A stretch of DNA of 64,000 nucleotides. It comes from Maea johnstoni. Lineage: Eukaryota; Annelida; Polychaeta; Spionida; Magelonidae. The translations under genes were made by a program, and so were the position numbers. This document shows positions 28,837 to 40,590 of the stretch, one piece after another. The notes under the pieces were generated by a model. The model searched no databases and was not told where the DNA came from. It was given only the letters and a program-made list of their open reading frames with translations. Position 1 is the stretch's first letter, and every line of letters starts with the position of its first letter. The DNA lies in the NCBI GenBank assembly GCA_963942565.1, contig OZ012699.1, positions 30,948,622 to 31,012,621 of the forward strand. Direction: 5' to 3'.

Positions 28837-31800
28837 GCGAGCGGCAAACCTGGAAAAAGGGCTCTAATTAAGGAGTTTAATCAACCCGAGAGTCATACAG
28901 ATGAAACATGTGTCATTTTAAAGCTGATTTTCTATACTTTTAGAAAAAGTATGTTGTGGAATTCAAATGTGGTCAGGTTTTTCTGAAAATTGCTTGTTAT
29001 ATCATATGGTTAGGTAAAATAATGTAAAAAATACAAATTTCTTATTTTCTATTCTAAACTTGCAAATCACTAACCTGCAATCAAATAGCAGTGAAAAGTG
29101 AGTTAAGTCAAGGTATTATCTTATACAAAAAGTTTCATTCAGCTAAAATTATTCTAAACATGAAAAGAAATGAATTTTTAGACAAATTTGAGCATTTTTT
29201 GGTATAATTTATTTTTGAGGGATGATATTTTGTTTTTTAAAACAAGGTTTGCATACAGAGTGTGTCATATAAAATGCCATCAGAAAGCTTATCATCTCAG
29301 CTTTCATTTGAGACCAATTTTGGAATGGATTGGCTTTTCAGGACTTAGTGAAGGAAGTTTACTTACCCCTACCCCTATTCTGAAAAATGCAACTAAAATA
29401 CAAAAAAATCGAAAAAATTTTTTTTTTTAATTCAGACAACTGGGAGGTGATGTCTTGATACATTTGCGGTCCTTGTGGACACTTTCCTAGACTATTTCTA
29501 AAGTAGACAGCTAAGTTAGACAATTTGTTTTAGTTCATGAACTGGCCACTAGGTGGCTGTTCATTGTAGATGTCACCGCTGTCAAGGGTCAAGATATATA
29601 TCACTTTAGATGATTAAGTGGAATGTACTAATTAGTGTCTTTAAGTAAAAGTTTCAGTCTTTAGTTCATCAAGTGGAGAGAAAGAGGGAGAGGGCATATG
29701 GGCCTTCAGACCCAAAGATTCAGGTGCATCATACTGGCCGGGTGTCAAATCAAGGAGCTCCAAAGGCAAGCCAAGGATCTGCCCTCCCTTAGAACCTGCC
29801 TAATCAGGTGATGGAGCCAGTTGGCCCAATCTTTGATGGATGGGCCAGTACCCTCACCTGATCCAGAGTGGACCCTAGGAACTATCAGAACTGGGTCAGG
29901 GGGGGGGTTGGGCTGTCAGGTACAGAGGGGGGCCTCACCCATGTTAAGTATTTCACAGAAGAAGGGGTCTTTTTTAAGAACTTCGCATGTACACGATTTG
30001 TCAAAGAGGGGTACTTTTTTGAACCCAGGTACGAAGTATGGGGGGGGGGGGGGGTGTGAAAATCCCCTTACAATCCACAAAATATTTGTGGCTCTGACGC
30101 CGACTGACTTTCAAAGTGACTGGACTTCTGAGTCTGCTGTCGCTAAGCAGGCAGAGGATTATAAAATCTAATGTTAAAATATGTGCTCACGTTCATCCAA
30201 TGTCAGTGTTTTGATAAGAGTAGGGGTGTTTAATTAGTTTTTTTACAATCTAAATTGCATGTTTTTTTAAGTATTTTCTGGAGGCCCATCTCTAAAGTGA
30301 GACGATGACTCTTCAAAGTGGAAACGGGTGAAACATGTGCATCTGGACCTGTAACGCAGAGGTGACTTGTTGTTAAGCGCTCCTCAAGCCTGGGAAAATT
30401 GATGACAAACTAAAGGGTTTCTTTGGGTTGAAGTCTGGATTAATCCAAGACTTTACATACGCAATTTGGTCCTCAAGTCATGATTTGCTATCCTGACTGG
30501 CAGGTAGGCCCATGGGCCCCAGACATATGAAGCACAGGCAATCTCCATCACTCAGGTAAAGATCAATTGCCTCTGGGGTGGCCTATCAGGTTTCAAGGAG
30601 GGTGCCAGGACATCAAAGGCCAGAAGGTAGAGAGCTAGCACAAAAGTGGGATGAATTTCTTGAAAGCAAACCGGAACTAGAAAGCAGACTTTTTCCACTG
30701 TCCCAGTTACTTGCCAAAATGATGTATCTCCTTGAGGGTTGTGCAAGTCAGGGTTAGAGACAGTGTTGGCTATGACCCCTGGCCTGTCTGAGTGCTTTTG
30801 ACTTGTCACATACAACGTCAATATCAAGTGAGCCATCATTTTGAGTGTTAAGCTCAAAGGCAGAGTACTTGCTTAATGCCTCCTCATCTTCAGACCCCAG
30901 ACTGGCAGTCTAGGCTGGAGGGGTCCGGCTAGGTGATATCCTGGGCCTGATCGGAGTGAGCACCCAAGTGATGGACCCTGCAAAAGGCCCATCTTGTGGT
31001 GTGCAATAGGAGTTCCGGGGAACCCTAAGCTGGTGTGGCACCTTGCTGGCCTTATAAAAGAAGGGGGATTTGTGGATATGTCTGTTGGTAACCTGCATCT
31101 AGAATATCCCTTGGTCCTCTTTGTATCAGAAGCCTCTGCTCTTACTCTCCCTCTTTTTTCTCCTTTCATCTAGAATACTTATGCTTAGTCATTGTTCTTC
31201 AACAATGAAAAAGTACCACGTTTTACTAATATCTTATGGCACTAAATGACCTTTGTATGTCAATGTGCCTTTAAACACTTATTCATTCATTCCGAATGAT
31301 GGCGGTCAGATTCTGTGACAGCACATCCAAGTTTATGAAGAGATTGGTGCTTTCTTTGTCAGCATCTTTGCAGATAAGTATCGGACAAGGATGAAGTGGA
31401 CGGGAAGGGTGCTCTCACATATCTTTTATGGGAAGACTTCGTTGTGGCACCCCTGGAGGCTGCAGGCTCCTCATCTTGGATGAAAAGTATCAGTTACCGA
31501 CCCTTCGCAGGAGATGGGCCTTTGAGAGACCCTTTTATGGAGAGACATGAGTTCCAACTCAAAGAAATCTCTGGATTTTGGGGGCCTAGTCCTTGCATAC
31601 CTCAAAGGACCAGCCAGTGGGTGTGAAGGATAACTGAACACTGCATACAAAAGATGCTACATTCCAGTTCATGCCATCAGCAAGGCTTGCTCACCTACCA
31701 TATGTAAAATATAACCAGCAGTGCATGCACCTACTGGATATGATTCAAACTCAGCAAACTCTGCAAGCGGCACACCCTATAAGCTTGTTCAATGGTTTGC

Positions 31801-33453
31801 AATAGGTGTTTACACCTTCTGCAGAACCCTAAGCTGGAGTGGCATGCTGCTCACCTCATGAAAAGGAGATATGTGGATCTCTCTATGGATACCATTTAAA
31901 AGATCTATTGGTCCTCTGGATCTGAAGACTCTGCTCTTATTCTCCATCTTTTTCTTCTTTCACCTAGAATTATTATGCTTTGTCATTGTTCCTTAACAAT
32001 GACAGGGGACAGCTTTTCAGAAATACTTTAAGGCACTAAATGGTCTTTATGTGCAGATGTGCTTTTACACCCTCATTCACTCACTCCACCTCAGCAATGT
32101 TTGATTCAAGCAAGAGGGAAGAGGATAGTGTTCAAGATTGTTATAGAAAATCCTTGAAGGTTATCTGACCTTGCTTACCGTGAAAGATTACTCAATTTGA
32201 CCTTGTATGATCCTAAAAGAAGATCTAGCAATGATGACAAAGACTTGAACTGACTGTGGTTCAATCTAGTTTGAGAAAGAATGCTAGCTTTATCAAACAA
32301 TCTCCATGTGAGGTAAACATTTGCAACATGTGAGGAGAGCATTCTGGCAAACCTAAATAATGTTGCCATTTCACGCAGCACAGCAGGGTATGATTATGAA
32401 TGGAAGGACTGTGACACTCTAATACTTTTTCATGAAGGTCCTATAGTGTCAGGGGGTCACTTTGGTATTCATAAGGTTGCATACGCTCATTTTCAAAATT
32501 TAAAAATACCCCTAAAGTAGTGATTGCAGGCCAGAAAAGGACCCTTATTTTCGGAAACGCTGACATTTTTTCCAGTAAAAAACACCCCTTCTTTTATCAA
32601 AACACTGACATTGGATGAACGTATTTTAACTTTAGATTTCATAATCCTCTGCCTGATTATCGGCAGCAGACTCGGAAGATTAGTCACTTCGGGAGTCACT
32701 CAGCGTCACAGCCGCGGATATTTTGTGGATTCTCAGCCCCCATACTTCATACCTGGGTACAAAAATATGTAACGTGGGTGAGGCCCCCCTCTATACCTGA
32801 CTACATACTCCTTTCTGAACAATTTAAATGACTTCCAATATCATTACAATCTTATTTGTATATAAATAATTTTTTTAAAATATTTTCAGATTTTTTCACA
32901 TTTTTGTCATTTCTTTCATAATGGGGGTAGGAGTAATCAAGGTCCCACAGCTTATACATTTATCAACCGATTCACTCAAATCTGGTCTCATTAGAAAGAA
33001 TATAGTTCCAGCTTTATATTGGTGTATGTTATAGTGCTCTATCTGTCTTACAGACTGATATATAGGTGAAAATGCTTTATGCATTTGAAAATAAGTACAA
33101 AAAATGTGAAAATTTATGATAAAATCATATTTTTTTCCCCCTGTGAATACCTCTGGAAGTTCAATTAATTTTTGTAATAGTATATTCACACTGGCCAAAC
33201 TTTAGAATACTGTGTTCTTGAAAATCCTCATTATGGTGTTTCATTAAAAATAATTTTCGTTTTCATGATTTTTGACAATTTTTGTTCAACATGTCATTAC
33301 TTTTAGTTGCTTTCAGAAAAACCTGACCACATTTGATTTCCACAACATATCCCATCTTAAAGTGCAGAAAACAAGCTTTCAAATGAGCTATGTTGTGTCC
33401 GTATGACTCTCGGGTTGATTAAAATTCTGAAATCTGGTCCTCAGCCGCTCGCC
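28836..33453 (+). mobile_element. 4.6-kb non-autonomous DNA transposon with long inverted repeats, inside the LINE
   Basis: The ends are GGCGAGCGGC at 28836 and GCCGCTCGCC at 33453, flanked on both sides by TA (28834-28835 and 33454-33455), as for Tc1/mariner-like insertions. The inverted arms continue imperfectly to about 29440 and from about 32870. A second inverted match pairs 29920-30250 with 32540-32800. The middle has a diverged direct repeat of about 280 bp (31020-31310 and 31826-32110). No long ORF or transposase motif is visible. Superfamily is uncertain beyond the TA target. Confidence 0.75.
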
Positions 33454-33455
33454 TA

Positions 33456-35024
33456 TATGGTCTCCCAATACATCCCCAATCCATGGAGATGCCTGCTACC
33501 CACACAAATCCTCAACCATATAAGGCACAGAATATGTATAATCGTAATGAGGAGCATGCCCCCCAATCAGATAATTTTCTTCACAACAGGTCCAGACATG
33601 ATCATACTCCTCGCCCAATGCAACCTATGTCTGCTCAGCCCTCTATCATGACCTCTGGAAACGACTGGGAAATCTATAAGAATAGCTTAGACCAGTTTGC
33701 TAACAGGAAAGGAAAGAATCTATTCAGTTCGCCGATCAGTCAAATGTCTGCCAGTAGAGATTGTCTCTTGTGTCACATTAGGACCAAAGACATGAAGAAG
33801 CACACCATTTTAAACCATCTCTCAAACACATGGTGGGGCTCATACGGCTCGTACACTTGTTGGCGATGCCAAGAATTTCACCCAGGAGGCGAAATTGTGA
33901 ACTGCGGTGGGCAGTTCACAAGGAGTGATCTACCAACATTCCTATATAGAAATAAATGTCTTGAAAATTTCCTGAAAGAGGATTTAGAATGTGGCTCAGA
34001 CCAAGACTTGGTAAATCTTGCTAGGAGAAATGGTCTTTGCAGCAGAAGCGGATCAAACTTTTCCGATCGTGAGTCTTCCTTCCTGAGAGAAATAGACTTA
34101 AGCAAAGGATTAGTCTATAAGCCAATATACTCAGCCACAAACCCAACTCGAATCTCAGAGTTATACCATTGGAAAACAATGGCGGAAATTCTCCAATTTT
34201 CAAACTATAGAGGCATTATCTCAGGAAACATATGCCCATCTCATCCAATCAACCTCATAGATAGCATGGTGAACCTGCCCGATCCCTATATGCTGAATTG
34301 CTACAGGGGAAAGCTGTCTGATTTTATTAAACTAAATAGCCCCTTCCCGAATAAGACATCAGCAGTGATCACTGATTTAACCGGAGATCAGCTATTGGAT
34401 CAAGGGTTACTAAACAAACTGCTAATTGATGACAATATTAGGCTGAGTGTTGGGATTTGTCCCAAAGATGCTGATCACTGCAGCAACTCACATATCGAAG
34501 CAGTAGAGAGACTTTTGACTGAACCAAAAACTGTAGCAATAGGATCAACTGGTCTAGACTGCAGTAAAACTGCCTCTTTAGGTACACAAACAGCCATTTT
34601 CACCACTATGATGGGTATAGCAAAAAGGACAAAAAAAACGATCAGAATTTTCTCCATAAATGCCCATCATCAAACCCTCAAGCTCATGGTCGAGCATCTT
34701 CCAAAAAAACATAAAATTCATTACTCCAACCCTACCTTGACTTACTGTCAGGCAGTAGAATTCCTTAGGTTGTTTCCAGAGGGTTATGTTGGGATCTTTG
34801 GGAGAAACGTACTTGTGGGAGATCCAGGTCATGAGATAATTCAAAGACTTAACCTCAAGAAGGTAATTCCGGCTTCATATGCATTCATGGATGCCAATGA
34901 CAGCACTTTGAACAGGTTTGACTTAGAAAGGATTGTGATCCAAATTGGGATAATCAAACGAATGAGCAGGCATGAGGTGGCAAAGAATCTAAGGGTAAAT
35001 ATAAAGAACCTTTACCAGTTCTAA
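33456..35024 (+). CDS. LINE extra ORF, C-terminal part: zinc finger plus TatD/TATDN2-like domain
   Basis: Numbered from the ATG at 33483 (513 residues). A P/Q/H-rich start is followed by a C2H2-like finger (C94, C97, H107, H112) and a second Cys/His cluster (C126, C129, H133, C141). Residues about 293-513 follow the TatD metallonuclease fold, closest to the animal TATDN2 pattern as I recall it: EPKTVAIGSTGLDCS, IARRT-like IAKRTKKTIRIF, HKIHYSNPTLTY, FLRLFPEGYVGIF, VIPASYAFMDAND and MSRHEVAKNLRVNIKNLYQF. The HxH motif is replaced (VITDLTG), the glutamate of GE-GLD is serine, and the two histidine positions read IRIF and YSNP. Only the aspartate of MDAND remains. It may therefore be a structural or nucleic-acid-binding domain rather than a nuclease. 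With a bare TA duplication the two halves would be one base out of register. Confidence 0.75.
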   Translation, partial: YGLPIHPQSMEMPATHTNPQPYKAQNMYNRNEEHAPQSDNFLHNRSRHDHTPRPMQPMSAQPSIMTSGNDWEIYKNSLDQFANRKGKNLFSSPISQMSASRDCLLCHIRTKDMKKHTILNHLSNTWWGSYGSYTCWRCQEFHPGGEIVNCGGQFTRSDLPTFLYRNKCLENFLKEDLECGSDQDLVNLARRNGLCSRSGSNFSDRESSFLREIDLSKGLVYKPIYSATNPTRISELYHWKTMAEILQFSNYRGIISGNICPSHPINLIDSMVNLPDPYMLNCYRGKLSDFIKLNSPFPNKTSAVITDLTGDQLLDQGLLNKLLIDDNIRLSVGICPKDADHCSNSHIEAVERLLTEPKTVAIGSTGLDCSKTASLGTQTAIFTTMMGIAKRTKKTIRIFSINAHHQTLKLMVEHLPKKHKIHYSNPTLTYCQAVEFLRLFPEGYVGIFGRNVLVGDPGHEIIQRLNLKKVIPASYAFMDANDSTLNRFDLERIVIQIGIIKRMSRHEVAKNLRVNIKNLYQF

Positions 35025-36801
35025 AAACCATCAATTCTCATCCTGAATGCCTCTTAGGATTCTTTTGAAAATCCTAACACCAAATGATTAACAACACCTC
35101 TGAAGACATTGTCCCCTATACTAATAGGTGTATAATACCAATGATGAGGTGAAAAACCTCTAATTTCAACATGGGTAATACTGATGCTCAACCTTCACTC
35201 ATGCTATTCTCAGCTATATAGTTGAAATGTTCCAACTGTTAACAGGTGAAAAACCATATACTACTACTTTGACTAATGTTGATGCTCAACCTTCACTCAT
35301 GTTACTCTCAGCTATATAGTTGAAATGTTCCAACTGTTAACAGGTGAAAAACCATATACTACTACTTTGGCTAATTTTGCTTCAAAAAGGGGAAAACCCT
35401 TACTCTAACAATAAAGTTGAAGCATATAGGTGAAAAACCTTTATCCCAATTCTAATATTGGTCTAACAAAGAACAGATGTAAAAAACCCTTTTTCTCTGC
35501 TTTGTGCTAGCATTTGATGGGAATGTTGACATATAGTAATATGAATGAGTGTGTGTCACGGTTTGGGGGTTGTAGATGACTTGGATTTTGATTTATACAT
35601 GGTACTCCCAATGTATATTGGCAACTATTGTTGGAAATTACCTTTATATGCAAGAATTGTTTGTCTCCTTTTTTAATTCTTGTGCTTATTTTGTGTATTA
35701 GGTGCTAATTACAATGTGTCGCTTCTCTTAGGTAAAGAGATTCTTAAAAACTTGTTGCTAAGCATAGGTAATAATGACCATGTGTTGGAACAAGTAAATT
35801 ACCTTTTCTGTTTATATATTGAAACAAGATGTGTACAGAGGCATTGATGCCTCATATTATAGTACAAAATAGTACTGTAATTGAAAATTTGATTTGAATA
35901 CTTCTTCAATTAATGAGACTAAGTTTTCTTTTGTTGTTCTAATTTATGGCTCTTGTATACTGTTTTTAATTGCCTAATATAGGCCAGTACTGAACATATT
36001 TGGTGACGTACAACTGAATGAAAATCTGATCTTTAATTTTTCTATTTTACATAAAAGGAAAAAGACTTCATCACCTTAATAATTTATTTCTATTTCCTTA
36101 ATTGATTTTTATTATCATATCCATTTTTTATTTCTTATATACCAGTACTTGTATATAAGATTGACCAACAACCTGCTCTTGAAATTAGGATTCAACTATG
36201 AATACCGGCATTGGTACCTTAACTTACAATGTGACTTAGTATTGAGATTCTATTCTGGTATACATAACTCATCACGAGATGAAAGTCTTTTTTTCTCTTA
36301 CAATACACAGTATTAGTAAGCTATATGTAAAGTCTTTGAAGATGAGATAATTTACTATTTTGATATCTACTGCTTAATACTTATAATGCTCCTTGAAGGA
36401 GAGGTAATCTCTTATTTTTGATATTCACTGCTTATAATTCTTATCAATAATATTAATAATTAGAGCTCCCACTATGGGACTCATATATATATTTTTTTGT
36501 TGTGTTTACTGTATTGTATTACACTGTGTTTAGAGCATTAGTGCTCAGCTACTTGTGTCATTATATATTGTGTGAGATATCTTATGCTGACTCAAACCAG
36601 CTATATCTTGAAAATTTGCTCTGCTCATTGGTGCTACCAATTGAAGGCACTTACTCTATAGGTAAATAGGTAATCACACACTATAATGTTGATTTGTCAT
36701 TTGTGTATTTTTTGTTCTCCAGTTTTATGTTATTTAAATTTTGAAATAATTCCGGCGTGGCGGGTAACCTGGCTAATAATGTCATACCCTTCAGTGATTA
36801 C
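35025..36801 (+). other. LINE inter-ORF spacer with direct repeats
   Basis: 1.8 kb of AT-rich DNA without a gene. A 98-bp period is present: GATGCTCAACCTTCACTCAT starts at 35183 and again at 35281. The motif AGGTGAAAAACC occurs near 35150, 35246, 35343 and 35429, and once more inside the EN-RT frame near 40484. Its function is unknown. An internal promoter or a translation-reinitiation region is possible. Confidence 0.55.
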
Positions 36802-39800
36802 ATGAATATATTCTCGGCCAATGCGCGGGGACTACGGCAGCCTTTGAAAAGATTAGATCTATGGAAAAAATTTCAGGAACTTAAGAGTAGTGTAATTTTT
36901 CTCCAAGAAACACACCTGGTTGGCAAAGATGTAGATCAACTTAAAAAGGAATGGAATGTTGAATTTTTCATTTCCGGTACTAGCACAAATAGTAGAGGAG
37001 TGGCTATAATCATAATTCCTAATTTTGAATACAAAGTCATAGAATGTATTCGGGATGAAGAAGGTCGTTATATATTCTTAACTATTGAAGTAGATGGTAG
37101 ATTAACTTTAACTCTCATTAACATTTATGGACCTAACAATGATGACCCTGATTGGTATAACACTCTTTTCAATAAAGTTAGCCAATATGAATCCAATGCT
37201 CTAATTATAGCTGGAGATTGGAATACTGCCTTAAAAGAAGAAGACTTCTATAACTATAAACTTCAAAGAAATATCAAATCTTGTCAATTAATTACAAAAA
37301 ATATCTGCAATAAAAATCTGATTGACATATGGAGACTTCAAAACTTGAGTGAGAAAAGATTCACATGGGGCACCAAAAAACCCTATAAAAGGGCACGCCT
37401 AGACTATTTTATTATCAATGAGGATCTCCTTAGTTTCAATCCAGAGACAGATATACTTCCAGCATACAAAAGTGACCACAATATTATAAAATTAAGCTTC
37501 AAGATCTCCCCTAATGTTAGGGGTAGAGGAAGCTGGAAACTTAATAATGATCTTTTAAAACACAAAGATTTAATAACCCTCATCAAAAATGAAATAAAAT
37601 TGGCTAAGGAGACTTATGCTTTACCAATCTACAATCCAGAAACTATCCATCTAATAGATGAAATGAATTTAGAACTAATGGTTTCTGATACTCTATTTTT
37701 AAACACAATTCTATGCCAGATTAGAGGAATTATAATATCTTTTTCCAAAAAAGTGGCTAGAGATGCACGAGAGGAAGAAAAAAATCTCTCTATTAACATA
37801 GATAAGTCGACCAAACTTTTGGACGATACCAACATGTCGACAGATGAGAGAGAATTGGAAATCGTTAAACTTAATTCTCTAAATAAAGAATACCAATCAA
37901 TCAGAGAAAATAGATTAAAAGGTCATCAAGTTAGGTCCAGGGCTGAGCTTTCAGCACATTGGGAAAAACCTTCTCGTTTTTTTCTGAATTTAGAGAAGAA
38001 GAATTATTTGAACAAAAACATATCTGAATTATTGGATGAAAATGATGTAAAAATCACTGATTCTGATAAGATATTGAAAATGCAACAATCCTTCTATCAA
38101 GATCTCTTTGCTGGTAAGAATACCATAGCTTTAAATAATAGCACTTTTTCTCCTCTACTAGATAACTTACCCTGTTTATCAGAAAATTGCAGCCGGAATT
38201 TGGAAAGACCATATAGTTTGGCGGAGTTAGAGGACTCAATTAAAAGAAGCAAACTCAATAAAGCTCCAGGCCCAGATGGGTACACGAACGAGTTTTTCAA
38301 ATTTTTCAAGGAAGAACTTAAAATCTGGCTATTCAGAACCTACCAAGAAGCATACAGGATGGGATCTCTTAGTGATTTAATCACTATGGGAACCATCACA
38401 TGTATACCAAAAGCCGGAAAATTGAGAAACTCATTAAAAAATTGGAGGCCTCTTACTCTGCTAAATGGTTCCTATAAATTTCTCTCTTCAATGATAGCAG
38501 AACGCCTAAAAACTGTTCTTGAATCTATAATCAACAATGACCAAACAGGGTTCATTTCCAACCGTTTTATTGGAGAGAATACAAGACTCCTATATGATAC
38601 AATATCTTATGTGGAAGAGGAACAAATCCCTGGGCTTCTAATCATAGTAGATTACGCGAAAGCGTTTGATACGATCGAATGGAAGTTCATAGATGAAGTT
38701 TTTAAAATATTTGGGTTTGGTCCCAATTTCTCAAATTGGATAAAATTACTAAGAAAGAATTCCAGATCAAAAATAGAGCAGAACGGCTTCTTTTCTGACC
38801 ATATATCACTATCCAGGGGCTGTCGTCAGGGGGACCCCATATCCCCCTATGTTTTCGTGCTTTGCGCCGAGATATTATCTCATGTCATAAGGGAAAAAAA
38901 GGACATAAAAGGTATTGTAGTATATGACAAAGAAACCAAGCTATCCCAATATGCGGATGACACTACCATTTATCTAGGTGGAGACAAGGAAAGTCTATGT
39001 GGTGTCATGCGTGTATTGGAGTGGTTTAGAAAAGTGTCTGGTCTTGCAATAAATAAAGACAAGACTAATGTCATCAAAATTGGGGCATTAAGGGGCAGGA
39101 GTATAACATGGGAAGGAAAATTCGGATTAAAATGGACAACTGAATTTGAGGTGCTTGGCATTAAATACAACATTGACAAAATGGAGTCAATAACTGATGA
39201 TAACATCAGTTCCAAACTGTCAGAAATCAAAAAATTGATATCAATCTGGAGTACCAGGTCGTTAACACCATACGGTAAAGTTGTGATAATCAGATCTTTA
39301 TTAATGTCCAAGATAACTCATATACTCCTGTCCCTTCCTACCCCTTCCAAAACAGCAATATCCCAACTAGAAGAATTATTCTTCTCTTTTCTATGGTGTA
39401 ATAAGCCACCTAAGTTTCGTAGAGAAATTATGGAGGCAAATACTGTTGATGGAGGTTTAAAATTACACAACTTGACTCTTTTTGATGCCGCATTAAAAAT
39501 AGGATGGTTGAGAAGATATATTGTTACACTCTCTAAATGGAATACCATTCCGTATAATTGTGATTTTGATGGTCTTTTTAGATATGGAGTGGATTATATA
39601 GAGAGACTACTTGAAATTACCTTTAATCCATTTTGGTTGAATGTTCTTAACAGCCTGAAAATGTTGTGGAAAGATGATAAAATTTATATTTGTGACAACA
39701 TCTTCCTTACTCCATTATGGTACAATAACATACTAAGAATGCAAATCAAAAAAGATTGGTTACTAAGAGGTGTTTATAATATAAATGATCTCCTACATGC

Positions 39801-40590
39801 AGATGGAAAATTTCTCACACAAATTGAGTTTGAAACAAAGTTCAACTTACAGACTAACTTTCTGGAATATGGGGCAGTATTAATGAAGGTAAAAGCATTC
39901 TTACAAATGAGAGAGACCCCTCTCTATAGTCACTCAGCCCCTAACAACTGCCTGTTGAATGTTATTTTACAAAAAGACACTAAAGGAGTATCTACAATAT
40001 ATAAACTACTTCTGGGAAAAAACACCTCAATTGTTGAAAATGCGTGTTTCAAATGGAATGAAAAACTGGGTAATGTGACGGAATCTTTTGATTTCAAAAA
40101 ATCCTTTACAAAACTGAATATGTTTGATGATATATACCTGAGATATATACAGTTTAGAACCTTGCACAGGAGATTTTTTACCAACAACATTCTATTCAAA
40201 ATGAGAATCAAAAATTCTCCACTATGTACTTTTTGTAATGAATCTGATGATTCCAATGAACATATGTTAATAGAGTGTGGTAAGGTTAAAACACTATGGA
40301 TGGAGGTTGAAAACTGGATTGCTGAAGTAGGTGTTGTTGGTTATGTCATAACAGACAGACTTATTATACTTGGTGAGCTACAAAAAGCGCATTGGATTAA
40401 TGCTGTAATACTTTTGACAAAGAAGGTTATTTTCAATTCACGTATAAATGACACCTGTCCAACTTTCTTAAGCATTAAAACACAGGTGAAAAACCTTTAC
40501 AAATATGAAAAGTACAAATATACTCTGTGTGACAGAGAGGACAAACTGGAAAAAAGATGGGGTATGATGCTAGATTATCTTGAAGAATAA
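36802..40590 (+). CDS. LINE endonuclease-reverse transcriptase (L1/Tx1 type)
   Basis: I start at the first ATG, 36802 (MNIFSANARG), giving 1262 residues. The frame is open from just after a TGA at 36742. Residues 1-230 are an APE-type endonuclease (LQETH with E36, GDWN with D139, RLDYF, SDHN with H226) that nicks the target. The reverse transcriptase has APGPDGYTNEFFK, NWRPLTLLNGSYK, IVDYAKAFDTIEW (D617), GCRQGDPISPYVF and QYADD (D719 and D720). The C-terminus has the zinc knuckle CTFCNESDDSNEH...C. All catalytic residues are intact with no stops, so it could be active. The motif wording is closest to the Tx1/L1 group. Confidence 0.93.
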   Translation: MNIFSANARGLRQPLKRLDLWKKFQELKSSVIFLQETHLVGKDVDQLKKEWNVEFFISGTSTNSRGVAIIIIPNFEYKVIECIRDEEGRYIFLTIEVDGRLTLTLINIYGPNNDDPDWYNTLFNKVSQYESNALIIAGDWNTALKEEDFYNYKLQRNIKSCQLITKNICNKNLIDIWRLQNLSEKRFTWGTKKPYKRARLDYFIINEDLLSFNPETDILPAYKSDHNIIKLSFKISPNVRGRGSWKLNNDLLKHKDLITLIKNEIKLAKETYALPIYNPETIHLIDEMNLELMVSDTLFLNTILCQIRGIIISFSKKVARDAREEEKNLSINIDKSTKLLDDTNMSTDERELEIVKLNSLNKEYQSIRENRLKGHQVRSRAELSAHWEKPSRFFLNLEKKNYLNKNISELLDENDVKITDSDKILKMQQSFYQDLFAGKNTIALNNSTFSPLLDNLPCLSENCSRNLERPYSLAELEDSIKRSKLNKAPGPDGYTNEFFKFFKEELKIWLFRTYQEAYRMGSLSDLITMGTITCIPKAGKLRNSLKNWRPLTLLNGSYKFLSSMIAERLKTVLESIINNDQTGFISNRFIGENTRLLYDTISYVEEEQIPGLLIIVDYAKAFDTIEWKFIDEVFKIFGFGPNFSNWIKLLRKNSRSKIEQNGFFSDHISLSRGCRQGDPISPYVFVLCAEILSHVIREKKDIKGIVVYDKETKLSQYADDTTIYLGGDKESLCGVMRVLEWFRKVSGLAINKDKTNVIKIGALRGRSITWEGKFGLKWTTEFEVLGIKYNIDKMESITDDNISSKLSEIKKLISIWSTRSLTPYGKVVIIRSLLMSKITHILLSLPTPSKTAISQLEELFFSFLWCNKPPKFRREIMEANTVDGGLKLHNLTLFDAALKIGWLRRYIVTLSKWNTIPYNCDFDGLFRYGVDYIERLLEITFNPFWLNVLNSLKMLWKDDKIYICDNIFLTPLWYNNILRMQIKKDWLLRGVYNINDLLHADGKFLTQIEFETKFNLQTNFLEYGAVLMKVKAFLQMRETPLYSHSAPNNCLLNVILQKDTKGVSTIYKLLLGKNTSIVENACFKWNEKLGNVTESFDFKKSFTKLNMFDDIYLRYIQFRTLHRRFFTNNILFKMRIKNSPLCTFCNESDDSNEHMLIECGKVKTLWMEVENWIAEVGVVGYVITDRLIILGELQKAHWINAVILLTKKVIFNSRINDTCPTFLSIKTQVKNLYKYEKYKYTLCDREDKLEKRWGMMLDYLEE

